DNA from: Vitrella brassicaformis
Lineage: Eukaryota > Sar > Vitrellaceae
Direction of reading: 5' to 3'
NCBI GenBank assembly: GCA_001179505.1
Contig: CDMY01000465.1
Span: 20,454-71,229 of the forward strand
DNA: 50,776 bases
How positions within the stretch are numbered: position 1 is the first letter of the stretch; every line of letters begins with the position of its first letter. Of this stretch, positions 24,110 through 35,758 are shown in pieces. The notes below the pieces were generated by a model. The model searched no databases, had not been told where the DNA came from, and saw nothing but the letters and a program-made list of their open reading frames with translations. The position numbers were made by a program, and so were the translations under genes.

Positions 24110-25776
24110 TCACTGCCGCCTCCTCAGCGCCCCCAGCAGCCCCTGCACCTCTCTCCCAAACTCACCCTCACCCACACTCGGGTACAGCCCACCGCCCGCA
24201 TTCTCTGGCTGGTCCCCCCCTCCCAGCAGCTGTCTTGACACATTGCGCACGGCAGACGCCACCACGTCGGGCAGGCCGCCAGGGGGCCCGAGCATCGGGG
24301 TGCGGAAGACGGCTCTGGCGCGCCGGGCGCAGTCCATGGTGTACTTGCCGTCCAGCACACCGCCGAGCAGAGAGCCGAACGCTGGGATGCTGCGGAAGAG
24401 GCGGGTGCCACCGGCCTGGTATGCAGATCCATGGATGGATGGATGGAAAGGTGTGGGTGGGTGGGGGGTGGTGTCAGTCAGATACCTTGGCGATAAGGTG
24501 GTATACGACGTTCTCCAGTAGGTGTGCCCATTCCCATGGAGGCACCTGAGAGCTGCATCACAGCACATGACATCACATGGGAGAGAATGACTGATAAGGG
24601 ATGCATGTGGTGATGTGTGTGGTCACAAGCTCAGCTCACCCTCCGTAGACTCCGATCTTCCTCAGGGTGGCGACACAGCCCTCGTCACCCAGCAAACACG
24701 CAATGATCTGCATACACACACGGGACAGAGACACAAATACACACACAAACACTGACGTGCCGGTCTCCCTCCCTCCCTCCCTCCCTCTGTCGTACACACA
24801 CACCTTGAGTTGCGTCTCGGGCATTTGCACGTCATGACCCTCCATCTCAGCTATGATCTGACACACACAGGCAGGCAGGCAGTGTGGTCTCTCCTCGACT
24901 TCGTGTCGCTCTCCCTCCCCCCTCCCACTCACCCCTGTCAGCCTGCAGCTGAAGAACAGCGTCGACACCATCCCGATCGGCAGCAGCACCAGAGACGTCG
25001 TCCAGTGCAACGGCGTGCCCGTGAAAAAACCTGCAAACACCAACCACACACACACACTCACACCCATCGCACACACATCCAGAACACAGTCACATTCCTG
25101 CGACAAACAGACGGACCTGAGAGGAACGCCCCGGATGCCTGGTGGTTGACGAGGTACTCGAGCGCATGGTTTGTGTCCCGGAACTCCTGGTCGTCCACCT
25201 GCTTCTTGAGCCGGTCGGCGCACTGCTTAACGGGGTGGAAGGATATCAGCCAGCTCATCTCGTCGGCCTGGTCCTGGCTGACGGCCAGGGGCAGCCACCC
25301 GAGAGGGATGTGGATGTCCACTCCCGTGAGCGACCACTTCATGAGCTGCTGCACCGCTGTCTTGAGGTCCATTGTGGTCAGGCAGCGGGCGATCGTCGCA
25401 CTCACTGGGCGGCTGGAAGGCTGACAACGACGAGAAATGGCCAGGACACATTGCAGTGGATGGCTGGACAGACGGCTGGGTGCTTACGCGTGTGTTGAGG
25501 TTGTAGTTTCTGATGAGGTTGTCGAGGCTGTCTATGCGTATGGTCCGCCGGCAGGCTGGGCACTCAACTCTGCCGTGCTTGTGAAGCTTCCTCAGGCACC
25601 GACGGCTGCACAACATGCAGACACACAGACACAGACAGAGTGAACACACGACAGGCTACTAGTTTCATTCCTTTCTCACTGCTCTGCTCCACTTACCAGT
25701 AGCTGTGGCCGCAGGGGAGAATCAGCGGTGTCCTGTCAGGCTCTCGAAATACCTCGTAACACACGGGGCACTCCAT
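24110..25776 (-). CDS. RING finger-EcsC domain fusion protein
   Basis: Eight exons (25776-25697, 25605-25488, 25420-25117, 25030-24933, 24857-24804, 24707-24640, 24552-24486, 24415-24110) give 364 residues. The protein opens at once with a C3HC4 RING: MECPVCYEVF, then LPCGHSYCRRC and VECPAC. A helical region follows (MDLKTAVQQLMKWSLTG), then a segment matching my picture of the EcsC family: a hydrophobic helix (WTTSLVLLPIGMVSTLFF), the Gly-Asp element EMEGHDVQMPETQLK, LLGDEGCVATL, and a Gly-rich helix pair (RLFRSIPAFGSLLGGVLDGK) with ARRARAVFRT. EcsC proteins are mainly bacterial and plant proteins of poorly known, membrane-related function. A RING in front suggests an E3 ligase tethered to membranes; that is inference. 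The RING call is firm and the EcsC call moderate. The ATG used is the only one preceding the RING. Confidence 0.78.
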
Positions 25777-26124
25777 CTCGTACACTCATCACATTCAGAT
25801 GTCTCCCTTTTTTCCTTCGGGTTTCCGAAGAAGGGCCTGAGAAACCCGCGACCCCACGAAGCTCGCAATCTGGAACCCTACACCCGAGACCCAGTTGTTC
25901 CCAAAAGCGAAGAAGACAGGAAGAGAGAATAGCTAAGGAGCAAGCGAGGATGGTTGAAGTATCGCTTTCCCGCTTCAAGCCGTCACAGGGCGTGGTAAGC
26001 AACCACACGCTGTTCCTAACACCGCGCACACACTCAAGGCTTGATCTCATCTGCATCTGCTCCTCTCTGTCTTTCCTCTTTGCAGTGATTCTTTCTTGTG
26101 GCTGTAGCCGTGCAGGGCACGACA
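25777..26124. promoter_or_regulatory. Divergent upstream region, RING-EcsC / RPA-PARP
   Basis: 348 bp lie between the two start codons. An AACCCTACA at 25874-25882 is one mismatch from a telo-box. A GTAAGC...TTTGCAG pair (about 25995-26085) could be a 5'-UTR intron of the plus-strand gene. Confidence 0.4.
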
Positions 26125-29100
26125 ATGCGGACCGACGCCATGGGTACGGAGTCGGTGGACCACGATGTGCTGCGGCAGATGATCCGGGGCGACGTGATGG
26201 AGGGCGCTGTGCGTGTTGTGAGGGTCACCGGTGCTGGCGAGGATGAAATCACGTACGTGAGCCACTGTGGGTGTGCACGCGGAAGAGAGTTCCTTCCTCC
26301 TTCCTGTGTAAGTGCTCTGTGGGTCCTTCTCTCTGTCAGTGTCATTGCCAACGATGACGAGTCGAGCCGCAAGGTGGTGCTTGATGCCAGGGGGGTGCAG
26401 GGCGGCCAGGGGGTCGGCAGATGGGATGTGGTGCGCATCAGCCAAGTGACACTGCGGAACCGACCGGAACACGGGTGTGTGTGACTGACGTGAGAGGGAG
26501 GATGGGAGGGAGGGAGGGAGGGAGGGAGGGAGGGAAGACCTACACAAAGCGGCAATTGTGTGGATTCTCCTGTGTGTGTGTCTGCAGAGGTGTCCACCTG
26601 TTCGCCCGTGCGTGTGAGCGGCTCTCGTCAGGGCAGCCCCAGCCGGCCTCCATGGCGGCCAGCCCTTCCCCTCCCCCCACCCCCGCCCCACGACGCACTC
26701 TCGCACACACGCCGCAGCTGAGGACACCACCCGCTGCAGCAGCATCAGCATCAGCATCAGCATCAGCATCACGGCCGGCACGGATGACGGGCGGCGGTGG
26801 CCTGCTGCAGCGCATTATCAGGGGGGAGCTAACGGAGGGCACTGTGCGTGTGGTCAACACGCAGCCGAGCCAGGAACAGAACGAGATCGTGTAAGCGCGC
26901 TGAGGGGTCGGCCTTGGCGCGAGTGGACGTCTGTGTGGGGGCTTGTTTCACGCAGGTTGATAGTGAATGATGGCGATTCGTCTCGTAAGGTCGTTCTCGA
27001 CGCGAGTGGCTTGGACGATGGGGGCCGGGTCATTGCGAGAGGTGACCACCTGCACATCAGCCAGGTCTGCCTGCGCGAAGACGCGGCACACGGGTACCCA
27101 AGAAGACACACATCCACATTACACTCAGGTGGCGGACCACTCACCACTTGTGTGTGTGGGCGTGTCTACTCAGGAAACACCTATTCGCCGCCGTCTCGAG
27201 ACGACAGGCGCCCCCAACAGGGCCCTCCATCCCCGCACCGTCCCAGCCATCAGCACGACCACGACCAGCCCGGATGACCATGGGCGCGTCACCTGCAGCT
27301 CCGGCTACCCCGGGTCCCTCCCAGCCATCAGCACCAGCGCGAGCGGGGCGGATGAGCGTTAGTCCTCCGCGATTATCTTTGACGCCTGGAGCGGCATCAT
27401 CTCAAGAGGACCCCGCCGCCGGCTGCTGATGGCCCGGTGAGGATTGCCGATCTGAGGGCGGAGGGGTCGATACGGCAGCCCATGAAGGCGCGGGTCTCGT
27501 GCAAGTGAGTGGGGAAATGAACGGGCAGGAACGGGACATCCCATTGTGGGTGCGTTGAATGTGACGGCCTGCCTGCCTGCCTGCCCGTGTGCGTGTTAGG
27601 GAGGAGTTGAAGGGCTTCACTGGCAAGAACGGGAAGCCTGGGAAGCGGTTTACCTGCCTCCTCACCGATGAGAGTGTACGTCGGGATGGAGGGGAGGGAG
27701 GGGCACGCCCCATTGCCTGCCATGATCCCCCCTGTCCATGTGTGTGTGTGTGTGTCCTTAAGGGCGAGATTAGGGCGTGTTTCTTCTACGAGGCTGCCGA
27801 TCGATACCACGGCATGCTGCAGAACGGACAAGTGAGGACAGACAGACAGACAGACAGGCAAACAGACAGAAAAACCGCTGGAGTGATTGCATGGATCGAC
27901 CCTTCTGTGGTCTATCTGCTGGAACTGCGTGTGCAGGTGTACAGTTTCTCTCACTTCTCTGTTAAGGAGGCGAACCGGTCGGTAGGGATGGCATCCATGG
28001 CATCCAGAACAAGAAGACGATACACATCACATCACAGACACCCTTGGTCGGTCCGCAGGCAATTCAACCGGACGGGCGACTACGAAGCGATGTTCCACAG
28101 CAGCTCCTCTGTCGAGCCTGCTCAAGATGACGGGACCATACCCCTGCAGGCCACGTAAGCCAGATGTCATCTGTTCTCTCTGTCTGTGTGTGCGTATGTG
28201 TGTGTGTGCGGTTGGTTCGTGCAGGCATCCTCACCAGAAGATCGTGCAGATCAAGCAGCTGCCGACCAAGAGCAACGTCAACCTGCTCGGCATCATCACC
28301 AAAGCAGACAACATCAGCCACCGGGTGAGCCTTGACACGCACACACACACAGAGAGAGAGAAGGGAGACATCTGTTGCTGCTGTGTGTCGCCTGCACATG
28401 CTCTGACCAGGGCGGCAGCAGCCACCGCACTCTGCGTGTGGTCGACGACTCAGAAGCGGCCATCGAGGTGACCCTCTGGGGCGACAAGATCACGCAAAGC
28501 CAGAGGGTGGACTTCAACGACGGCGACATACACACTATAGACATCAAGGGTCACACACACACACAGACAGACAGACAGACGGAGGGAGGAAGTGGATCGT
28601 ATCACCTGTGTGTGTGTGTGTGTGTGTGTGCGTGCGCTTAGGTGGTTCGACAGGTGAGTACAGAAACCAGAAGAACGTGCAGGTTGGCGGCATGGCCTGG
28701 ATGGCCATCGACTCGGACCGGCCAGAGGCAGCAGCACTGAAGACATGGTACATACAGGTGAGCGCTTTCACCAACCATCCCATCGATCGTTGGCCAGCAC
28801 ACAGACAGAAAACCCGAGAGACGTTTTCTTGTGTGTGTGTGTGTGTGTGTGTCCGTATCTGCAGACAGGTGGCAATGTCAAGCGAAGACGGACCAGACAA
28901 GTGAGCAGCCTACCCTACACAGAGGCGGCCCGCTTACGTACTTGCATTTCTCTCTCACCTTCTCGTGTTTCCTTTCCTTTGTGGTGTGCAGGGCCCCCGA
29001 CCCTCATCCCCTCCCTCCCTCTTCCCGCCCTCATGCGGCCGCTACACCATCACCGACGTGACCTGTGAGATGCAGGAGAAGGTCGCCACGCTCTTCGACA

Positions 29101-30014
29101 AGACCTCCCACGCCTCTGGCTGCCCCCACTCCACCAACCTGCGGGCCAGCAATGTGGTCAAGGTCCTCCGTGTGACCGACCCAACTCGGATCTTCCAGTA
29201 CAACGCCAAGAGACGGGAGATCCAGGAGAAGCTCGCGCGGCGGCGGGAGTGCGGCAACACTGGCCAGGCGTATGTGGTGCCCTTCGACGCGACAATCCGC
29301 CCCCACGCCCTGCTCAAGAACCTCAATGGCCACTCCTCCTCCTCCTCTCGCTCAGCAGATGAGGGAATGGGTGAGTCGGAGCAGCTGAGCGAGACGGTGG
29401 ATTCCTCGATCAACGAGTGCTGGCTGTTCCACGGGACCAACGCTGCGCACATGACCGACATCCTGCGGGACGGCATCGACTTCCGCGTCGGCAGGGAGGG
29501 CGGGATGTTCGGACCAGGCATGTACTTCGCCTCGGAGGCCTGCAAGAGTGAGTGAGCCAAGGACTGAGGGAGGGAGGGAGGGAAAGACAGAGAAAGAGGT
29601 GCGTGGATGCACATCAGATGTGTGTGTGGATGGATGGGTGGGTATGCAGGTCACTGCTACGCATCTGGTGGCCGCCCCTACTGCGTCATCCTCCTGTGCC
29701 GTGTGTTGCTGGGCGACATGTACTTCGCCAAACACGCTGACCCGAGCCTGCGCCGCCCCCCTGTCCGCGAGGCGCCGGCAGGGTCGCCGATGGAGCGTGA
29801 CTTGTACGACAGTGTGGTGGGCAAGAAGGACAGCACCTCGTGCGATAGCTCGGGAATGTTTCGCTACAACACCATGAAGCTCAACCACAATGAAGTCAGT
29901 GAGTGAGGAGCATGAGCTGCAGGGGTGACGTCATATGGTTTGTGTGTGCAGATGATAGTCTACGATCGGTCGCAGGCTTACATCGAGTACATCATCTCCT
30001 ATGAGAATAATTAG
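26125..30014 (+). CDS. RPA70-like OB folds fused to a PARP catalytic domain
   Basis: Seventeen exons give 840 residues: 26125-26252, 26340-26474, 26588-26890, 26956-27093, 27174-27357, 27407-27504, 27600-27675, 27763-27831, 27937-27977, 28059-28154, 28225-28324, 28411-28549, 28642-28757, 28865-28900, 28992-29547, 29650-29894 and 29952-30014. Two RPA70N-like folds come first (MIRGDVMEGAVRVV...SSRKVVLDA and IIRGELTEGTVRVV...SSRKVVLDA). A Pro/Ala/Ser linker follows, then DNA-binding fold A (MKARVSCKEEL, FTCLLTDESGEIRACFFYEA, SVKEANRQFN) and fold B (NLLGIITKAD, RTLRVVDDSEAAIEVTLWGD). The third RPA70 fold (DBD-C) and its zinc ribbon are not seen. Instead there is a PARP domain: NVVKVLRVTDPTRIFQYN, CWLFHGTN, GGMFGPGMYFASEACKS, then LNHNEMIVYDRSQAYIEYII. 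His, Tyr and Glu of the H-Y-E set are present, so ADP-ribosyl transfer is expected. The likely role is a nuclear enzyme recruited to single-stranded DNA; that is inference from the domains. Confidence 0.9.
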
Positions 30015-30578
30015 CGGGGCGGCAGGTGGCTTGTGAGGATGAGGGTGGGTGTGCTGCATGCACACAGAGTCCGCCTTGCGCACTGAGCGGCTTAGTACTG
30101 ACGTCGACCTTCGCTGTCGCCTGTTGAATTGGGGGAGGGAGGGAGGGAGGGAGGACATGGCGTCCGTCTCTGTCGCTTTGCTCGCTGTTCCGTGATGTTT
30201 TCTGCATGTGACTGTGCAATGAAGTTTCCCAACATGCAGCAGAAGCGATTCTCGCTTATAGCGGTGCCTAATACATGCGCGCACAAGCAACGAGACGGAC
30301 GCACACGCGTGTATATACCCTCAAACAGTGAACAATTGAACCATCAGACGTGAGACACAGTGATGCACTGATCCTTCGACACGTCTTATGCGTTTGCCTT
30401 CTTCAAGATTCCATGTGTTGACTTTGATTCGTTGATCTGTTCAATCGACGTCTCTCGTCCAATCGTGTCTCAGTTCATCCATGAAACCGAACAGCCATGG
30501 AGGCGCCCGGAAAAGAAAAGAAAAGAGTCTCCTCCGCTGCTCCACCAGACAGACAGACAGACAGTCACGCACACTCAG
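30015..30578. other. Intergenic, 3' ends of two convergent genes
   Basis: About 560 bp between convergent stops, with a GGGA run near 30131-30155 and short CAGA repeats near 30549-30563. No gene is seen. Confidence 0.4.
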
Positions 30579-32324
30579 TCAGTCTCTCCGCCAGACAATC
30601 ACGGGGATGGGGGGCTGCTGGTGAACGGTCCGCACGAGGGTCATCGTGCCCACATGAAAGCCCAACACTTGCTCGCATCTCGGCGCCGGTCGTGCTGGTG
30701 GCGGGGCCGGCGCGCGCATAACGACGGGAGACCGCTGAATATCGCCAGGGGTCGGTGGCACACTTGTGGAGCATGAGGAGAGGAGTAGCGGCTTCGGTTG
30801 ATGTGTCGGTGCTGCCGCAGTGGACAGAGTGTGGTGGTCGCTGTGGGGGCTGCCGCTGCTGCCGCCGGTCCCGACCACAACAAAGGCTGGAAGGATTGGC
30901 GGGCCGCGCGGCTCCTCTCTGGCGGGCGTCTCGTCGTCCAAGAACAGCGGCGTGCTGGCCCACCGGGGGAGGTCAGTGTCGCCCGGGGAGAACGGAACTG
31001 CATTCGGCCAGAACGGATCGTCTTCACCGTCGTCATCCGCCAGGTCCGCGGGCAGACGCATTAACTCAGCTCTCGACTACACACACACACAAGTGAATGG
31101 CATACCCATTCTTCCCTGGGCGGATCCCCGGGTGTGGTGTGGCGTGCGTACCGCCATTGCGATCCGTCCGGGCATTTCACCAGCAGCAGCGCTCTTGTGG
31201 ACGTCGCTGAGCATCTCGACCAGCCGGTCATGCGCCCGAAAAATCTTTGCGAACCTCAGCAGCGCCTTGGTCGGCAACCACATGTCGCGACCTGAGTCTA
31301 CGACTCTCGGACCCTCCACACACAGACAGACACACACACGTACGTGACGGAACCAAGATACACACGATGCAATCAACAGCCGAGCGCAATCATACCCCGT
31401 CGCTGGCGTTGACCTCCTGTCGGTCTAGTCGGCCTTCTGGCGTTGAGGGGTCCTTGCGAAGACGGTCGAGGTCGACCAGGACGGCCTCGTACATCCCATC
31501 GCCCGTCACGCGCAAACCAATGTTACCCAGCTGCACACACACACACACAGACAGAGAGAGAGAGAGAGAGATGGCAAGGGCGTTATGTGTCTGTCTGCGG
31601 GTGTGCCCGCTCCTTACGTGGGGGTCGCCGTGCACCAGCTGAAGGTACAGCAGCTCCTCCAGGGCCGCAAACACTCCGTCGCAGATCTTGGCGATTGTCA
31701 TTGTCGCCTTCAGGCGATCAGTGGGCACCTTGATTTCACGAAACATCACTGAGACCATGAGAGCACACACACACACACACACTCACACTCACAAACACAC
31801 GTGAGCTAGCCAGTCTGTCTGTCTGTCTAGCTAGCCAGTCTGTCTGTCTGTCTGTCTGCCAGTCTGTCTGTCTGCCTGTCTGTCCCTTTTGCTTACTGTC
31901 GATCCATTCCATTCTGTAAGCCGTCAGCCGTTCCTCGTCGGGCCGGTGAGGTGGTAGACGTCCTCGATCTTGACAATGTTCTCCCCCGGTGTCCACTGCC
32001 GACAGAGCTCCATCCAGACGTCGTTGCCAGTCCTTTGAAAGCCGCCCACCTGCACATAGAAAACACACAACAGACAGACACACACACTGACATGGGTGCA
32101 TGGTGCTGTGTTTGTGTCTGTCTGCACTTACATACCATTTTGGCGCAGTCGTGCTGTTCATGGAGCACCTTGACGGCCCACTTGCGGCCTTCCCGGTCAG
32201 TCATCGGCAGGACGACACCGAAGCCGCCCAGCCGCTGCTTCTCGCCCCGGTCGAGCGACAGCCCGTGGTCCCTCGACAAGCAATCCTGACCGAAGGAGTC
32301 AGTCAAGGAGTTCATCAAACGACA

Positions 32325-32355
<31 letters not shown>

Positions 32356-32456
32356 AGGCATTCGCTTACCATTGCAATCGACAGCCTGTGGAGCTGCTGG
32401 GGCGTCAGCTCCCGCAGGCCATTGGCCCCCTCCGCAGAGCCTCCGTTGGGCTGCAT
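30579..32456 (-). CDS. Atypical protein-kinase-like gene with one frame slip
   Basis: From the ATG at 32456 (MQPNGGSAEG) the exons read DCLSRDHGLSL, a glycine loop LGGFGVVLPMTD, and KWAVKVLHEQ with the ATP-anchoring lysine. Next come GENIVKIEDVYHL, then YRMEWID, then FAALEELLYLQLVHGDPH joined to LGNIGL (a catalytic loop of the HGDxHxxN type seen in ABC1, RIO and aminoglycoside-kinase-like folds), and VLVDLDRL in place of DFG. A long Pro/Ser-rich tail ends WRRD. The frame breaks at about 31939-31944 in a C/G run, between YHLTG and DEERLTAYR; one extra base would restore it, and no usable intron is there. All key residues (K, D of HGD, N, D of DLD) are present, so activity is possible if the slip is an assembly error. 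The frame at 32456 is open up to 32483. Confidence 0.6.
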
Positions 32457-32699
32457 GACACACGCACACGCCACACGAGCCAATGCACCTCATCTCATCA
32501 GTGAGTCGAGTGAGTGCACTAGTGGCTTGACGAAGGCCTCGCTCACCGGCATGGGACTGACGAGTGCTCACGCGGCAATGCTTCCCTGCTTGCTTTGGCC
32601 ACAGAATTCTAAGCTCGCAGGGAATTGAAGCTCGCATTTCTCCCCCTGTCTTGCGACGGGAAAGGCGTCGCTGATGCATCCCTATGGCCACACGCCAGT
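32457..32699. promoter_or_regulatory. Divergent upstream region, kinase-like gene / unknown gene
   Basis: 243 bp between the divergent start codons used here. No clear motif is seen. Confidence 0.35.
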
Positions 32700-34296
32700 A
32701 TGAAAGCCTTCACAGCGCGCCGGAGTCCGCCGCCGCCGCACCAGCCGACAGACGGGCCGTCTGCACCGTCTGTGGTGGCGCGGAGGAGGACCTACGAGAG
32801 CATCAGAAGCACGCCCCGCACTCCAGAGGAACACCACCATCACGTCAAGGTGAATCCGGCAGAGTCTGCGCACTCGTCTGTCTTGTGCGTGATGACTTGG
32901 CGTTGGTGCCTCTGGCATGGCAGGCTGAGCAGCGTGCCGTGTTGGTGGCGGAGAGGCACGCAGAATGGCGGAAGCACATCTGGACGGTACGCAGGCAGAC
33001 CACGCGCATAACACTGACTAAATGGACAGATGGGCACACGTCGGCAGACAGACAGACTTACCTATGCCTGGTCGTGTGATGCCTGTTGGCAGGACAAGGG
33101 CGACGCCCTGATGTATGTGTTTCTGCGGGGTTTGAGGCGGCGGGTCAAGGAGAGCCTATACGTCAAATGGGTGGTACGTTTGTTTGACATCCATGCAGTG
33201 CAATGCAGCACAGCACACGAATGTAATGCCCCATCATGTCTGCACGTTTGTTTGTTATCAGGAGTATTGGTTGTCGATGGCCAAGACGCCGGGGGTGTCT
33301 GTGCGTGAGCTGAGGGACCTGCTGCTGGACAAAATGAGGGCTGACGTGGAAGCCATACGCAGACGGGGGTGGGTACTCGTGCACTCACACACACTCCCGC
33401 GTATCGTACAGTGTCCACGGAGCCCTGCCGTGTGTGTGATGTGTGCGCAGATCGTCCTACTGCGACAGCGATGACGGTTCATCAGAGGGCGGAGGGGACG
33501 CCGATATGGACTGTGTCATCGATAGACTTAGGTGCGGATGGACAGCACACGGCGGGGTAGATGGACAGATCATATGCCCCTCCCTTTACTTGTATGTCGA
33601 TGTGATTGATGCAGTGACTGTGGGAGCGTTGACGAGAGTGTCAAACGGGAAGCCTTCCAGATCATCCACCAGGTCGACAAAAAAGACAGACACTCATACA
33701 CCCACACACACACACATCGATGCATCTCTCTCTCCAGCTCTTCCAATCGCTGTGCCCCGAGCCATCACCAAGACGGCACCACTCCATAGACCAGCTGCCA
33801 ACCACCAGACGGGCCAACACAACACCAGCACCACCATCGGATACCGCCACACACCGATCGCAGACACAGAAGCGGGCAATGGGTCGCAGATCGTCCCACC
33901 CGTTGTGGCGGCTGGTGACCCACCGCGGCGGCCCCCCAGGCGTCCACACGACGACTCGTGAGGAGCACTGGTCGTCTGTGCATGCGTCCGTGTACAGCAA
34001 GGGCGGGGGGCCGATGTGGGTGTGCCCGAGTAGCCCGTCCAGCAGCAGCTCGTGCTCCTCTGACGGCATACTGCCGCCATTCCGCAGCTACCTCGACTGG
34101 TGTATGCTCGACTACGGTGAGTGATGGAGGAAAGACAGAGAGATGCACCATGTGCGCGAGTTGGCATCGGATGGATGGATGCAGGGACATGTTGGTTGGC
34201 TCTGTGGGGCTACCTGCTGGGCGAGAAGTACATGGAGGCGCAGCGGCACATGAGGGCGGTGGAAGCAGAGGTGGTGGTGCATGTAGTGGTCGGGTG
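32700..34296 (+). CDS. Unknown protein, eight exons, Ser/Pro-rich
   Basis: Exons join cleanly from MKAFTARRSPPPPHQP (32700) to HHHHVK (about 32850). They continue through AEQRAVLVAERHAEWRKHIWT, DKGDALMYVFLRGLRRRVKES, EYWLSMAKTPGVSVRELRDLL, SSYCDSDDGSSEGGGDADMD and SVKREAFQIIHQ. A long exon follows with a disordered Thr/Ser/Arg/Pro stretch and SYLDWCMLDYG, and the last exon is TCWLALWGYLLGEKYMEAQR to the TGA at 34294-34296. The parts with predicted helix are exons 2-4 and the last. There is no signal peptide, no membrane helix and no family I recognise. The initiator could also be upstream, since the frame is open to 32625. It is divergent with the kinase-like gene. Coding status is supported by consistent GT-AG junctions. 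Confidence 0.65.
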
Positions 34297-35758
34297 AGCC
34301 TCTTAGATGAGAGATAGATGGACGATGGATGACCCCCACCCACCCGTCCACCTACCCACCACACACAAATGCATGCTGGCTGTATGATGTATGGTATGTA
34401 CAGTAGAGCACACACACATTGCGCACACACAGGGTGAGGTGACGGTTGGTTTTAATTCAGCTCATCGATCGCTTCTTGATGGCTTGGATGGATGGATGGA
34501 TCGACTGACTGACTGATTGACTGCTTGTTGCCCGTTTGTCCGTTTGTGTGTCTGTCTGTTTGTGTGTTTTTTGATGCGTCACACCGTGACATGTCATGCC
34601 ACTGCCATACCTACACACGTACAGTACGGTCCGGGTGCAGAATTCAGTTGCCGGTGAGGCACGAGCCAGCCATGTCAGCCATGTTTTGACTATCGCTTGC
34701 TGCCGTTTTGCGTCCACTCACTTGCTGGTACGGGGTATGTATGTATGCAGTCTCTCTCTCGCGATCGATCGATCTCACTCTCACTCGTCTCTGTACATAT
34801 ATACACATACGCATACTCATACTCATGTAGATTAGTCCATCTGCCTGCCTGCCTGCCGATTGCTGGACGGCATGCCATGCCATAGAGATCCATCGATTCA
34901 TCCACCCATATCGGTCCATATCTATCTGTGTTGGTGTCATTTTCTTTTTCTTTTCTTCTTTTTCTTTGCTTTGTGTGGTTTTTCCTTCCTGCCTGGCTGC
35001 GGTCGATCGCCCCTTGCACGTGTGTAAGTACCTGTGTACGCATCTGTGTTGTGAATGAATGAATGCGTGAGTGGGTGTAAACTAGTGGGTGGATGACTGC
35101 TTGGATGGATCGATAGATGCGACAAGACAGCCAGGGCACACCATAACATAACATACCGCACAGCGATAGAGACACTTAGTTGCACAGCGACAGCGACTGA
35201 CTGAGAGTCAGAGTGACAGCTAAAACTGCCTTCCTGGGCAGGTGTTGTTGTAATGGGACATTATTGTTCTTTTACAGGGCGGGGCGGGGCTCTGGTGGGA
35301 GTTTGTTGTGCGCTGCACACACGCACAGAGGCAGGTGTGCATGCAGCGCTGCAGCTAGGAAATGGGGTCGTTTTACAGGTGGGCGGCACGGCACGCAGTG
35401 TCTGTATCTCTGTATGTCTGTATCTATGGGTGTGGCTGTGCTGTATGTGTGTGGATAAGTGGATGGAGGCGGGGAGTCAGTCGTGTGGACGGACGCACGG
35501 ACGCACGGACGAAGGCACTTACTTGGAGCAGACAAGCATGACGGTGATGGAAAGATGGATCCACATCGATCTCTCGCACTCTGTGCTCACGTGCACACAC
35601 TCACACGCAAACAAACACACAAACACACACACATGTCCTCTCGTCAAATCGTCGAATACTCAAAAGTGAGAAGTGATCAACCGCACCACCGAAAAAACCG
35701 ATACGATACCCCCCGAACTTCCCGCACACGCAAAGACCCACACACTGACCTGACACCC
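34297..35758. other. Long intergenic region with simple repeats
   Basis: About 1.46 kb between convergent gene ends. It holds GGAT, GACT and TG/CA microsatellites (for example near 34485-34580 and 34790-34830) and an A/G-rich patch on the minus strand at 34940-34975. I find no exon with splice context, no tRNA and no transposon ends. Confidence 0.45.

Noticed and set aside
27841-27875. GACA/CAGA repeats as mobile-element ends
   Set aside because: Simple microsatellite within an intron; no terminal repeats or transposase nearby.
34297-35758. Possible gene in the long intergenic region
   Set aside because: ORFs are short, overlap in all frames, and are made of simple-sequence translations without coherent GT-AG joins.
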